A stretch of DNA of 64,000 nucleotides from Arthrobacter sp. ov407 (lineage in GTDB: Bacteria > Actinomycetota > Actinomycetes > Actinomycetales > Micrococcaceae): contig NZ_FNGD01000008.1 of NCBI RefSeq assembly GCF_900102895.1, forward strand, positions 1 to 64,000. Direction: 5' to 3'. A program made the position numbers and the translations under genes. Shown here piece by piece: positions 9,017-16,957 of this stretch; the first letter of the stretch is position 1; the number at the start of each line of letters is the position of its first letter. The notes beneath the pieces were generated by a model that searched no databases, was not told the DNA's origin, and worked only from the letters and a program-made list of their open reading frames with translations.

Positions 9017-9478
9017 TTATGCGTCGGTTGCCGGCGACTCGGCCTCGAGAGCCTCGAGCGCTTCCATCACGTCGGGCGCAGGGATACGCGTGCTCGCGAT
9101 GAGCTCGCCCCCGCTGTCGCGGACAGCCGCCACGAAGGGTGCAGCCCAGGTGTTCTCGTAGACAATCAGCGCGGCGACTGTCCCGGGGAGAAGCGCGGCC
9201 GATGCCTCGGCGATGTCATCATCGCCCAAAAGCCCGGTCTGCGCTCCGTCGAAGTAGGAGAATGCCGCGGCGGGACCGCCTGGGTCGGTGAGTTCGAGAA
9301 CCTCGACCGTGCCGTCGTCATTCTTCATGACGACGAGGAGATCGAAGAGGCGGATCACGCCCTGCTCGACGAGTTTGACGAGTTCTTCACTGGCCCGTCC
9401 CGTCAGTCCCTCCACGGGGAACTCGAGGAGTACGAAGTCGACCGGCCCGTGGGCCTCGGTCTCCGGTGTGATTGTCAC
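9017..9478 (-). CDS. DUF6325 family protein
   Basis: A 153-residue soluble protein with the recognisable segments GPVDFVLLEFP and EQGVIRLFDLLVVMKNDDG, matching the uncharacterised actinobacterial family DUF6325. The C-terminal half is acidic and Ala-rich, with the stretch GTVAALIVYENTWAAPFVAAV, which may bind a partner. The start is GTG 9478, with GGAGG 7 bp upstream; longer versions upstream have no ribosome site. It leads a two-gene unit with the SHOCT protein. In related families this fold is linked to envelope or general-stress responses, but nothing in this sequence proves that. Confidence 0.75.
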   Translation of the reverse strand: MTITPETEAHGPVDFVLLEFPVEGLTGRASEELVKLVEQGVIRLFDLLVVMKNDDGTVEVLELTDPGGPAAAFSYFDGAQTGLLGDDDIAEASAALLPGTVAALIVYENTWAAPFVAAVRDSGGELIASTRIPAPDVMEALEALEAESPATDA

Positions 9479-9662
9479 TGGTATTCCTCCGGTCTGTTTC
9501 GAGAGCGCTGTCTGGCGCACTGGTCTTAGTCTGGACGTCCTCTCCCGGCGCGTCACCACCCGAGTCGAATGATGCCGACCGGGCCGGGATCCCAAGACCA
9601 CTAAAGCGCCAACGGGAGTCCCGCCGCATCATCCGTTACGGGTGAGCCCAAGACGTGAAACG

Positions 9663-9698
9663 TCAAAGGGCCGGAAGCAACGGCTTCCGGCCCTTTGA
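9663..9698 (-). terminator. Terminator hairpin
   Basis: A perfect 16 bp stem with an AACG loop (9663-9678 / 9683-9698) carries A/T pairs at its base. It lies downstream of the 44-residue gene on the minus strand and isolates it from the DUF6325 gene. Confidence 0.85.
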
Positions 9699-9720
9699 GT
9701 GTTCAACTTGAGTGTTCAGC
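9695..9720. repeat. 13 bp tandem duplication at a stop codon
   Basis: TTGAGTGTTCAAC (9695-9707) is followed directly by TTGAGTGTTCAGC (9708-9720). The second copy contains the stop codon of the minus-strand 44-residue gene. Confidence 0.75.
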
Positions 9721-9850
9721 GCTTCTTGATGTGTGCCACTGGATCGGTGTGGGCATCAACGACGTGCTTCGCCTTTTTCTCGGCCCGTTTTTCCTTGATC
9801 GTTTTAACCGACTTCTTCGACACGCTCTGGTGCGGCGTCTTGTCAGGCAT
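9716..9850 (-). CDS. Small basic protein, 44 residues
   Basis: This short gene reads MPDKTPHQSVSKKSVKTI and ends VAHIKKR. About a third of the residues are Lys or Arg, with no hydrophobic segment, so it is likely cytoplasmic and may bind nucleic acid or be a stress-type small protein. Support for its being real: a GGGAGAG ribosome site 7 bp before the ATG, coding-like base usage, and a strong terminator just after the stop. I do not recognise a named family. Function unknown. Confidence 0.65.
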   Translation of the reverse strand: MPDKTPHQSVSKKSVKTIKEKRAEKKAKHVVDAHTDPVAHIKKR

Positions 9851-9897
9851 GGTGCTCTCCCTCACGGCAGGGGCCCGGAGTAGCCCCGTCTTTTAAG

Positions 9898-10269
9898 CTA
9901 CGCCTCGGGAACCGCGGCGTCCACGATCCCTGCGAAGCGGCTGCCGACGCCGTCATACACACTGCGTACGAGCCCGGGGCCGAGGACGGGGATGTCGCGG
10001 GCCTCGTGGTGGGCGCAGCAGACATAGGTGAAGTCCGGCCACCATTTCTTGGGCCGTGCAGCTTCGGAAAATCCACAGACGGCGCAGGTGAGTTGGACCC
10101 AGACGGGCCGCTTGCCTGTCCGATTTGCCCTGGACTGGACCAGCCACGCCGGGGGGTTGTCCAGCAGCTCGCCGAGCTCGGCCTCGGACAGCCGTGAGGG
10201 GATGCCGTGACGGTGCGCCATTTCCAGTGGAATGTCGAGGGTCTGGGCTGCTTCACGTCGGGTAACCAT
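9898..10269 (-). CDS. Uncharacterised Cys/His-rich protein
   Basis: A 123-residue protein of unknown function. The N-terminal half is helical (REAAQTLDIPLEMAHRHG). The second half has CAVC (about 63-66) and later CCAHHE (about 86-91), a spacing that could bind one zinc ion like a small zinc ribbon. There are no membrane segments. ATG 10269 is the first good start. It is a single-gene unit; an unrelated hairpin separates it from crcB. Confidence 0.6.
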   Translation of the reverse strand: MVTRREAAQTLDIPLEMAHRHGIPSRLSEAELGELLDNPPAWLVQSRANRTGKRPVWVQLTCAVCGFSEAARPKKWWPDFTYVCCAHHEARDIPVLGPGLVRSVYDGVGSRFAGIVDAAVPEA

Positions 10270-10332
10270 CCTTCAACGATACGGGAATGAGGGCGGCCCG
10301 CAGCCACCGAAGCCGCCCGGTGTTAGGCTCGA

Positions 10333-10368
10333 CACACCACCGCCGGGCCCAGTCCTGGCCCGGTGGTG
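10333..10368 (-). terminator. Probable terminator after the crcB pair
   Basis: CACCACCG-CCGGGCC pairs with GGCC-CGGTGGTG around a short loop, 25 bp beyond the crcB stop on the minus strand. It lacks a long T run, so efficiency is uncertain. Confidence 0.55.
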
Positions 10369-10392
10369 AGCCGGCGGCAGGCTGGGGGAGTT

Positions 10393-10764
10393 TCAGCCGG
10401 CGAGGAAGAGTCCGAGGGCCGCGGCAGCGAGACCCGCGAGGAGATTCGAGCCTATGTTGAGCGCAGCCGCCCGGTAACGCGTTTCGCTGACCAGACGGAC
10501 CGTTGCTGTGGTCCAAGAGCTGAAGGTTGTCAGGCCGCCGGCCAGCCCGGTGGCGATGGCGGCGTGCCAGTCGGCTCCCAACTCCAGGTGGCCGGTTAGG
10601 CCCACAGACAAACCGATGATGAACGATCCGGCGACGTTGACCGCAAACGTCGCCCACGGCCAATGCGGACGGGAACCTTGGTGGTGCGCAAACCAGGAGT
10701 CGACGGCGAATCGCAGCAGTGCTCCCGCCACCCCGCATACTCCGACCACGAGCGCGGTCATCAT
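10393..10764 (-). CDS. crcB: Fluoride exporter CrcB/Fluc, second subunit
   Basis: CrcB/Fluc proteins form dimeric fluoride channels that let toxic fluoride leave the cell. The 123-residue protein has four membrane helices, the conserved NVAGSF segment near the central sodium site, and the GGLTTFSSWT motif whose Thr/Phe/Ser line the fluoride pore. ATG 10764 overlaps the stop of the other crcB by 4 bp (ATGA). Two tandem crcB genes usually encode a heterodimer with the subunits in opposite membrane orientation. No fluoride riboswitch is seen upstream. Confidence 0.93.
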   Translation of the reverse strand: MMTALVVGVCGVAGALLRFAVDSWFAHHQGSRPHWPWATFAVNVAGSFIIGLSVGLTGHLELGADWHAAIATGLAGGLTTFSSWTTATVRLVSETRYRAAALNIGSNLLAGLAAAALGLFLAG

Positions 10765-11210
10765 TGGGCACCTCGGCCGAGGTCGGCAATCGCCTTGCCG
10801 GCTTTCCAGCCGGCGGCGGCGGCCCCGAGGCCCAGGACGAGCGAGAGTCCGAGGTAGGCCAGCCACGTGGCGTGGAAGCCGCCGCGGATCTGCTGGTCAA
10901 TGGCAATCACGAGCGCCGAAAAGGTGGTGAAGGACCCCAGGAGGCCAGGGCCGATACCTGCCCGCAGCCAGAAGGCCGTCTGTGGCCGCGCGATCCAGAT
11001 GGTGGTCAGGGTGGCCAGGACGAAACTCCCGGCCACGTTGATCGCCAAGGTGGTCCACGGCACCGCACCGGCGCTTTCGGGAAAAATCAGGCCGGCTCCG
11101 AACCGCAGCTCAGTTCCGATCAGCCCGCCGACGGCGACGGCGGACCAGGCCTTCCAGCCCGGCACGCCGGGGCGAGGCGCGGCCCGGCGCTCGTCCAGCG
11201 CACTCTTCAC
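10761..11210 (-). CDS. crcB: Fluoride exporter CrcB/Fluc, first subunit
   Basis: Partner of the preceding CrcB. The 149-residue protein has an N-terminal soluble extension of about 20 residues, four membrane helices, INVAGSF and GSFTTFSALV, which are the Fluc signature positions. The GTG start at 11210 directly follows the mntR stop (TGA then GTG, no gap), so it appears to be translated by coupling to mntR. This puts fluoride export in the same transcript as manganese uptake control. Confidence 0.92.
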   Translation of the reverse strand: MKSALDERRAAPRPGVPGWKAWSAVAVGGLIGTELRFGAGLIFPESAGAVPWTTLAINVAGSFVLATLTTIWIARPQTAFWLRAGIGPGLLGSFTTFSALVIAIDQQIRGGFHATWLAYLGLSLVLGLGAAAAGWKAGKAIADLGRGAQ

Positions 11211-11924
11211 TCAGGTCTCCGAAACGCTGCAGCCCGCGTGCGCGGCATCGCTGTGGACCCAGAGAGCTGAGGCGACTTCCTCGGCAAAATCGAATTCCCG
11301 CGGTGCCGCGGCGGACCCAATCCGCACCACGATCGGGCCGCCGAACGGCCGCCGACCCACCACCTCCACTTCGGCGTCGAGGTCGATGTCCTCGGCGGCG
11401 AGGTAGCGCAGCAGCTCCGGGTTCTCGTCGCTGATCCGCGTGATTCGGCCGGTATGTCCGTCGTCGAGTTCGCTCAGGCGGTGGGCGGCGGGCACCAGCA
11501 CCGAGCCGTCCGCGGCCGGGATGGGATCGCCGTGAGGGTCCCGTGAAGGGTTTCCCAGCTTGGCCGCCATCCGTTCAATGAAAGTGTCGGAGACGGCGTG
11601 TTCAAGGAGTTCGGCTTCGTCGTGGACCTCGTCCCACCGGTACCCGAGCTCGCGGACGAGGAAAGTCTCGATCAGCCGGTGCCGCCGGACCATGGACAGG
11701 GCGAGCCGGACGCCGTCGCTGGTGAGCGTGACGGCGCTATACGGTTTGTGGTCTACGAGGCCTTGGTCCTTGAGCTTGCGGACCATTTCCGAAACCGAGG
11801 AGTTGGCGACGCCGAGGCGCTGCGCCAGCTGCGTGGAGGTGATGGGCTTCCGCTGCCACTCGGTGAAGGAATAGATGACCTTGACGTAGTCCTCGATCGA
11901 GGAGGAGGGCGTACTGGTCTTCAC
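11211..11924 (-). CDS. mntR: DtxR/MntR-family metal-dependent regulator
   Basis: This is a metal-responsive repressor, most likely for manganese given its place right after mntH. The 237-residue protein has the DtxR winged helix (IEDYVKVIYSF, then QLAQRLGVANSSVSEMVRKL), a dimerisation domain with the metal ligands expected around HRLIETFL and EAELLEHAVSD, and a C-terminal FeoA/SH3-like domain (about 150-228). GTG 11924 is chosen because the family motif starts about 10 residues later. It lies 16 bp downstream of mntH, and crcB follows without a gap. Confidence 0.88.
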   Translation of the reverse strand: MKTSTPSSSIEDYVKVIYSFTEWQRKPITSTQLAQRLGVANSSVSEMVRKLKDQGLVDHKPYSAVTLTSDGVRLALSMVRRHRLIETFLVRELGYRWDEVHDEAELLEHAVSDTFIERMAAKLGNPSRDPHGDPIPAADGSVLVPAAHRLSELDDGHTGRITRISDENPELLRYLAAEDIDLDAEVEVVGRRPFGGPIVVRIGSAAAPREFDFAEEVASALWVHSDAAHAGCSVSET

Positions 11925-11940
11925 AGAGCTAAGCCTACCG

Positions 11941-13227
11941 TCAGCTGCTCCCGGAGAAAGTGAGCCACAGCAGGACCAGGTTAAGTGCCACGACGAGCAC
12001 CACGCTGATGATGGCTGCGATTCGCAGGGCCATGCCGTCGGCAAACCGGCCCATCAGGGCCTTGTTGCTCGTCAGCACCACCAGCGGGACGAGGACAAAG
12101 GGAATTCCGAAGCTGAGGACCACTTGGCTCAAGACGAGTGCCCAGGTGGGGTCGAAACCCACCGCCAGCAGCACAACGGCCGGAATCAGGGTCACCACGC
12201 GGCGGGCCATGACAGGAATCCTGATCTTGAGCAGACCCTGCATGATGGTTCCGCCTGCGTAGCAGCCCACCGAGGTCGATGCCAGGCCGGACGCGAGCAG
12301 CCCGACCGCGAAGATCACGCCGACGATGGGTCCGAGGTTGGCGGTGATGGCGGCGTGCGCGCCCTCGATCGTGTTCGTTCCCGCTTCGCCGCCGAGTGTG
12401 GAGGCGGCAAGGAGCAGCATGCCGATGTTGACCAGTCCGGCGATGGCCAGCGCGGCCACGACGTCGAACCGGGTGGCCCGGACCAGGCGCGCGATGGCCG
12501 ACGGCGGAACGTGCAGGTGTTCGTCTGGCCGGTGCCGGTCCCGGGACAGGGCCGAGTGGACGTAGATGGCGTGTGGCATGACGGTGGCGCCGAGCATGCT
12601 GGCGGCCAGCAGCACCGTGTCCGGGCCCTGGAAGCCGGGCACGAGCCCGGCCAGGGCGGCCCCCGTATCTGGCGGGCTGATGAACAGCCCGGCCAGGAAT
12701 CCGATGCTTATGATGCCGAGCAGGAACATGATGATGAATTCGAACGGCCGCTGTTTCTGCCGGGCCTGCACCGCGAGCAGGAGCATCGACACCGCGCCGA
12801 CAATCACGGCCCCAAGGGGGAGGGGAAGTCCGAACAGCAAGTACAGGGCGATTGCCCCGCCCACCACCTCAGCGAGGTCGGTGGCGGCGGCCACGACTTC
12901 GGCCTGCAGCCAGAAGGCGCGGCGCCAGAGTGGCTTGAGCCGCTCGCCGAGGATCTCCGGCAGGCTCTTGCCCGTGACGATCCCGAGCTTGGCAGACTGG
13001 TACTGGACGAGGACTGCCATGATGTTGGCGGCCACGAGGACCCACACCAGCAGGTAGCCGTACTGCGCGCCGGCGGTCAGGTTGGCGGCCACGTTTCCGG
13101 GGTCCACGTAGGCGATCGACGCCACGAACGCCGGCCCCAACAGGCCGATCAGCGCGCTGCGGGCGCCCGGATGTTTGTAGGTCCGTGTGTCCTGCGGCGG
13201 TTGCCCGTGTCCCGTTACATCCAGCAC
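11941..13227 (-). CDS. mntH: Nramp-type manganese transporter MntH
   Basis: MntH imports Mn2+ (and Fe2+) by proton symport. The 428-residue protein has 11 predicted membrane segments and the two Nramp metal-binding motifs: DPGN (residues 42-45) in helix 1 and MPHAIYVHS in helix 6. GTG 13227 is chosen over the upstream TTG 13299 because AGGAG lies 6 bp before it. An extended inverted repeat 75-115 bp upstream is the likely MntR operator. mntR follows 16 bp downstream, so the transporter and its repressor share a transcript. Confidence 0.95.
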   Translation of the reverse strand: MLDVTGHGQPPQDTRTYKHPGARSALIGLLGPAFVASIAYVDPGNVAANLTAGAQYGYLLVWVLVAANIMAVLVQYQSAKLGIVTGKSLPEILGERLKPLWRRAFWLQAEVVAAATDLAEVVGGAIALYLLFGLPLPLGAVIVGAVSMLLLAVQARQKQRPFEFIIMFLLGIISIGFLAGLFISPPDTGAALAGLVPGFQGPDTVLLAASMLGATVMPHAIYVHSALSRDRHRPDEHLHVPPSAIARLVRATRFDVVAALAIAGLVNIGMLLLAASTLGGEAGTNTIEGAHAAITANLGPIVGVIFAVGLLASGLASTSVGCYAGGTIMQGLLKIRIPVMARRVVTLIPAVVLLAVGFDPTWALVLSQVVLSFGIPFVLVPLVVLTSNKALMGRFADGMALRIAAIISVVLVVALNLVLLWLTFSGSS

Positions 13228-13300
13228 TGCCAGCTCCTGTGATTGGCGCGTCCGCGTTGACGCGATGATCGGCACCGGCCGGAAAGCTGCCGGTGTCAAA

Positions 13301-13340
13301 GTTTCGTATGCCTACAAGTAATTATTAGGCATACCGAAAC
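13301..13340 (-). promoter_or_regulatory. Inverted repeat, likely MntR operator
   Basis: GTTTCGTATGCCTA (13301-13314) is mirrored by TAGGCATACCGAAAC (13326-13340) around an AT-rich 11 bp spacer, with one extra C in the right arm. The core TATGCCTA / TAGGCATA is exact. Its position upstream of mntH and size fit a DtxR/MntR dimer or double-dimer site; binding is inferred. Confidence 0.65.
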
Positions 13341-13428
13341 AATAAGCCGGACGGGCCCTGCGTGCAATCCGGGAGGAGTCTCGCTGTAACAAGACCGGGC
13401 CCGGCCGGGGCCCTGCTCCGTCCCGGCG

Positions 13429-14223
13429 TCAGGTCCGGAAGGCCCGCCACGTCTGGGTCAGGTAGGGCAACCGGAGCACGTCGCCCGGGGCGTGGCCCAG
13501 GTGCTCGTGCAGGTACCAGTCGAGGTTCGCCGAGACTTTGGTCCGGGTGGAGTCGGATGCCGCGAGGTAGTAGCTGCGGGACTTGGTCAGCTCCTGGATG
13601 TCCTCCGTGGTGACGGAATCCTCCCACCGGGTCAGGTGGCTCTCCAACCCGGTGAACTCGGTGCCCAGGGGCGGGCGGAAGTGTGGCTTGTGGACGTCCC
13701 CGGCGTGCATGATGCGGGAGAGTCGGTGCACCCAGGGCACGGCGGTGTCCAGCTGGTTCCAAATCAGGCCCAGCACGCCGTGCGGCCGCAGGATCCGGGC
13801 AATCTCGGTGCTGGCCAGGCGGGGGTCGCACCAGTGCCAGGCCTGGGCGACCGTGACGAGATCGAAGGACTCCGGCTCGAGGCCCGTGTCCTCGGCACTG
13901 CCCTCGACGGCGGTGACCTCCGGCAGGGTCCGGCGCAACTGCTCGAGCATGTCGGCAGAGGGGTCAACAGCCACCGTATGCAGTCCACGTGCTGCCAGAA
14001 GCGCAGTGAACTTTCCGGTGCCGGCGCCGATGTCCGCGGCGTCCTCGGCCCCAGCCGGAATCAGCCAGCCGGCCGACTCCTGTGGATAGCCAGGGCGGAC
14101 GCGCTCGTAGTGCTCTCCGCCGTCCTGGAAGCTTTGCCCGAGTTCCCGGCGCCGCTCACTGTGCAGCTTAGGACCACTGTGCAGTCTAGGCTCACTGTGC
14201 AGTTGGGGTCCGCCGCTTGCCAC
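13429..14223 (-). CDS. SAM-dependent methyltransferase, class I
   Basis: A 264-residue enzyme with a Rossmann-type methyltransferase fold: motif I is ADIGAGTGKFTALL (about 64-77), motif II is VAVDPSADM, and the post-motif FDLVTVAQAWHW is typical of the methyltransferase type 11 group. The substrate cannot be told from sequence. The first 25 residues carry the imperfect repeat LHSE/LHSG, encoded by a DNA tandem repeat, and may not be functional. GTG 14223 has an AAGGAG site 7 bp upstream. It lies 112 bp downstream of the desulfurase-like gene and could share the SAM-IV riboswitch transcript. Confidence 0.85.
   Translation of the reverse strand: MASGGPQLHSEPRLHSGPKLHSERRRELGQSFQDGGEHYERVRPGYPQESAGWLIPAGAEDAADIGAGTGKFTALLAARGLHTVAVDPSADMLEQLRRTLPEVTAVEGSAEDTGLEPESFDLVTVAQAWHWCDPRLASTEIARILRPHGVLGLIWNQLDTAVPWVHRLSRIMHAGDVHKPHFRPPLGTEFTGLESHLTRWEDSVTTEDIQELTKSRSYYLAASDSTRTKVSANLDWYLHEHLGHAPGDVLRLPYLTQTWRAFRT
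14157..14210. repeat. 18 bp tandem repeat, three copies
   Basis: Three units begin with CACTGTGCAG at 14157, 14175 and 14193. They encode the N-terminus of the methyltransferase (repeated LHS triplets). The related TCCACTGTGC motif recurs at 14310-14350. Confidence 0.8.
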
Positions 14224-14309
14224 GTGCGATCTCCTTCAGGAAGGTTCTGCCGGTTTCAGATACCTTTCGAATTTACCGCACCCGCGCTGGGTCCGGCTCC
14301 CGCCGCATG

Positions 14310-14350
14310 TTAGTCCACTGTGCTAGTCCGCCGACTTAGTCCACTGTGCA
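14310..14350. repeat. Duplicated segment at the desulfurase stop
   Basis: TTAGTCCACTGTGC occurs at 14310 and again at 14336, the second copy containing the stop codon (TTA on the + strand) and last codons of the aminotransferase-fold gene. The motif matches the 18 bp repeats at 14157-14210. Confidence 0.65.
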
Positions 14351-15754
14351 GGGCGCGGCACCAGCGGTGCCCGGGGTGTTCGGCGCCCAGTGGGGGTAGC
14401 TGCGGGTGTCGTTGGCCGGCACCCAGCGGCCGGCGTCTACCACGTAGTCCCAGCCGAGTCCCGTTTGCCGAAGCTGGTGCAGGCCAGCCAGTAGGCGCTC
14501 GGCATCCTCCAGCCGTGAGCCGAGACCGAAGCTGGCGCGCAGGGAGCCGGCGGGCAGGCCGAGCCGCTTGAGCAGCGGGTGGGCGCAGAAGCGGCCGTCG
14601 CGCAGGCCAATGCCGTGTTCGGCCGACAGGTAGGCGGCCACCAGCCCGGCGTCGTAGCCTTCCACGGAAAAGTTCACGACGCCGATGGTGCCGGTGCCCG
14701 GCAGATCGCCACCGGAGGAAGAAGCGGGAGGCGAATCGGCGAAGATCCGGTGCACGCTCACGCCGTCGATGTCCTGGAGACCTTCGACGAGGAAGGACCG
14801 GATGGCGTCCTCGTGGCCCTGCCACTGTTCCGGGTCCAGGGCTGCGATGACCTGCGTGGCGCGGGCCAGGGCGGCCGCACCGAGGACGTTCGGGGAGCCG
14901 CCCTCGTGCCGCGCGGGGCCGGTGGTCCAGCTGACGGAGTCGAGCCGGGCGTCCCGGACGGCGCCGCCGCCGGCCAGGTGCGGCGTGCCGGCGTCGAGCC
15001 AGTCGGTCCGGCCCACCAGCACACCGGCGCCGAACGGGGCGTAAAGCTTGTGCCCCGAGAAGGCGAGGTAGTCGACGTCGTCCGCGGCGATGTCGATCCG
15101 CCGGTGCGGGGCCAGCTGCGCGGCGTCGACAACAATCCTGGCGCCATACTCGTGCGCCAGTGCGGCCAGGGTCCGGATCGGCAGGATCTCTCCGGTGACG
15201 TTGGAAGCGCCGGTGACGGCCAGCAGGCTCACGCCGCCGCGCGCGAGCTCGTCCCGCAGCCGGTCCACGGTGGCCGCGAGGGTGGGGGCGGCCACGACGC
15301 TGCGGTGCGGGACATTCTGCCAGGGCAGGAGGTTGGCGTGGTGCTCGATGTCGAGGTAGAGGACCTCGCCCGCGGGCCGGCCGTCACGGAGTGGCAGGCA
15401 GCCGGCCAGCAGGTTCAGGGAATCTGTGGTGTTGCGGGTGAAGATCACGGAATCGTCCGGCCGGCCGCCCACGAAGTCCCGCACGATATCCCTGGCGTTC
15501 TCGTAGACGGACGTGCTGATCTGCGATGCGTAGCCGGCGCCGCGGTGCACGCTCGCGTAGTACGGCAGGATTTCGTTCAAGTAGGCCGAGACCACGGACA
15601 GGGCCGGGGCGGAGGCACCGTAATCGAGGTTGGCGTAGCGGGCGTGGCCGCCGGTGATCAGCGGGGCCAGGATTTCGGCCCCGGTGACGGCGGCCAGCGG
15701 GCGGCCCGCGAGGGCGTGGAATTCGGGGGCAGCGGGAAAAATGGCAGTTGTCAT
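14336..15754 (-). CDS. Cysteine desulfurase-like aminotransferase, class V
   Basis: A PLP enzyme of the NifS/SufS/CsdA fold, 472 residues. The PLP lysine is K236 in SGHKLYAPFG, and a cysteine at about 390 in RDGRFCAHP occupies the position of the SufS catalytic cysteine, so sulfur removal from cysteine or a related compound is plausible. It is about 60 residues longer than SufS, mostly at the C-terminus. There is no suf or isc cluster nearby. A SAM-IV riboswitch in its leader ties expression to S-adenosylmethionine, which suggests a role in sulfur amino-acid metabolism. Start ATG 15754 follows GAGTGAGG by about 4 bp. Confidence 0.85.
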   Translation of the reverse strand: MTTAIFPAAPEFHALAGRPLAAVTGAEILAPLITGGHARYANLDYGASAPALSVVSAYLNEILPYYASVHRGAGYASQISTSVYENARDIVRDFVGGRPDDSVIFTRNTTDSLNLLAGCLPLRDGRPAGEVLYLDIEHHANLLPWQNVPHRSVVAAPTLAATVDRLRDELARGGVSLLAVTGASNVTGEILPIRTLAALAHEYGARIVVDAAQLAPHRRIDIAADDVDYLAFSGHKLYAPFGAGVLVGRTDWLDAGTPHLAGGGAVRDARLDSVSWTTGPARHEGGSPNVLGAAALARATQVIAALDPEQWQGHEDAIRSFLVEGLQDIDGVSVHRIFADSPPASSSGGDLPGTGTIGVVNFSVEGYDAGLVAAYLSAEHGIGLRDGRFCAHPLLKRLGLPAGSLRASFGLGSRLEDAERLLAGLHQLRQTGLGWDYVVDAGRWVPANDTRSYPHWAPNTPGTAGAAPCTVD

Positions 15755-15789
15755 GGGACCTCACTCGAATAGGACCCCACTTCGTGGGA

Positions 15790-15905
15790 ATCCGCGCTTG
15801 CCGGGTCCATTCCGGACCGGCCAGGTCGTCACCCGGGGCACCCCACCGCGAATGGAGGGTTGCCGGCCAGCAAACCGGGGTTTAGCGCTGGCACTCGTGA
15901 CCTGC
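15790..15905 (-). promoter_or_regulatory. SAM-IV riboswitch
   Basis: The leader of the desulfurase-like gene contains the SAM-IV/SAM-I core on the minus strand: GGTCACGAGTGCCAGCG, then GCTGGCCGGCAACCCTCC, GGTGGGGTGCCCCGGGTGA and the closing GACCTG. Stem P1 pairs 15899-15904 with 15822-15827. The downstream hairpin and GGCAAGCGCGG (about 15792-15802) match the pseudoknot part that distinguishes SAM-IV. It ends about 35 bp before the start codon near the Shine-Dalgarno, so control of translation initiation is likely, with SAM turning expression down. Confidence 0.85.
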
Positions 15906-16000
15906 ATCGAGCGTAGGACATCCCCGCGGCCGCGGAAAGGCGGCCACGGATTGTGAAGCGGATTGTTACGTGCGCAGAACGCGCGTTCGTCGAATAAAAA

Positions 16001-16034
16001 GCGGCGGCGACCCCCGGGTTGGGGCCGCCGCCGC
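16001..16034 (-). terminator. Terminator of hisN
   Basis: A GC-rich stem of about 14 bp (GCGGCGGCGACCCC with GGGGCCGCCGCCGC) is followed on the minus strand by TTTTTATT. It ends the hisN transcript 35 bp after the stop and isolates it from the riboswitch promoter region. Confidence 0.88.
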
Positions 16035-16068
16035 AGTTTGTTTGATTCAGCGTTTGTCGGGATTGAGC

Positions 16069-16881
16069 CTAGAGAAGGTCGTCGAGACCGGGGTTGAGCC
16101 GCTTGAGGACTTCCGAGTGGAGGATCGAATTTGTGGCGAGGGCGTTGCCACCGAACGGGCCGTCCTCGCCCTCGAGCGAGGTGAAGCGGCCGCCAGCCTC
16201 GGTCACGATCGGCACCAGGGCGGCCATGTCGTAGAGGTTCAGCTCGGGTTCGCAGGCGATGTCCACTGCTCCCTCGGCCACGAGGCAGTAGGACCAGAAG
16301 TCACCGTAGGCGCGGGTACGCCACACTTCCTCGGTGAGGCCCAGGAACTCGTCCAGGTTCCCGCGTTGCTTCCAGCCGCCAAGGCTGGAGTAGGACAGCG
16401 AGGCGTCCTCAAGCTTGGAGACGTTGGATACCTTCAGACGTGTGGCGGCGGCCAGCGAGCGGCCCATATAGGCGCCCGCCCCCTTGGCCGCCCACCAGCG
16501 CTTGCCCAGTGCCGGTGCGCTGACGACGCCGACCACCGGCTCGCCCTCGTCGACGAGGGCGATCAGGGTGGCCCAGACGGGGACGCCGCGGACAAAGTTC
16601 TTGGTGCCGTCGATCGGGTCAATGATCCAGCGGCGGGAACCGTGACCTGAGCTGCCGAATTCTTCGCCCAGGACCGCGTCGCGGGGACGGGACCGGGAGA
16701 GCTGGCCGCGGATGGCTTCTTCGGCGGACTTGTCGGCATCGGTGACGGGCGTGAGGTCCGGCTTCGTCTCGATCCGAAGGTCGAGCGCCTTGAAGCGGCT
16801 CATCGTCTGGGAATCGACCGAATCTGCCAGTACATGGGCAAGGCGCAGGTCATCGTTGTAGCTTGAAGCGGGTTGGCTCAT
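16069..16881 (-). CDS. hisN: Histidinol-phosphatase, inositol monophosphatase type
   Basis: HisN removes phosphate from L-histidinol phosphate in histidine synthesis. The 270-residue protein has the IMPase metal-binding motifs: GEEFG (about 72-76), DPIDGTKNF (D88, D91) and late in the protein [19 protein letters not shown] with the third Asp. The whole family also includes inositol and CysQ-type phosphatases; the actinobacterial HisN assignment rests on the [16 protein letters not shown] and [12 protein letters not shown] segments. It is 76 bp downstream of rsgA and may be the last gene of that unit. Confidence 0.88.
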   Translation of the reverse strand: MSQPASSYNDDLRLAHVLADSVDSQTMSRFKALDLRIETKPDLTPVTDADKSAEEAIRGQLSRSRPRDAVLGEEFGSSGHGSRRWIIDPIDGTKNFVRGVPVWATLIALVDEGEPVVGVVSAPALGKRWWAAKGAGAYMGRSLAAATRLKVSNVSKLEDASLSYSSLGGWKQRGNLDEFLGLTEEVWRTRAYGDFWSYCLVAEGAVDIACEPELNLYDMAALVPIVTEAGGRFTSLEGEDGPFGGNALATNSILHSEVLKRLNPGLDDLL

Positions 16882-16957
16882 GGTTCCAAACTACCGTCAA
16901 ACCGGGCTGCCGGGCGGGAGGCCGCGGCACGGCGCCGCAGGCCAGCAGCCGGGCGGC

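Noticed and set aside
11211..11300. Fluoride riboswitch before crcB
   Set aside because: There is no intergenic leader: the first crcB start directly follows the mntR stop.
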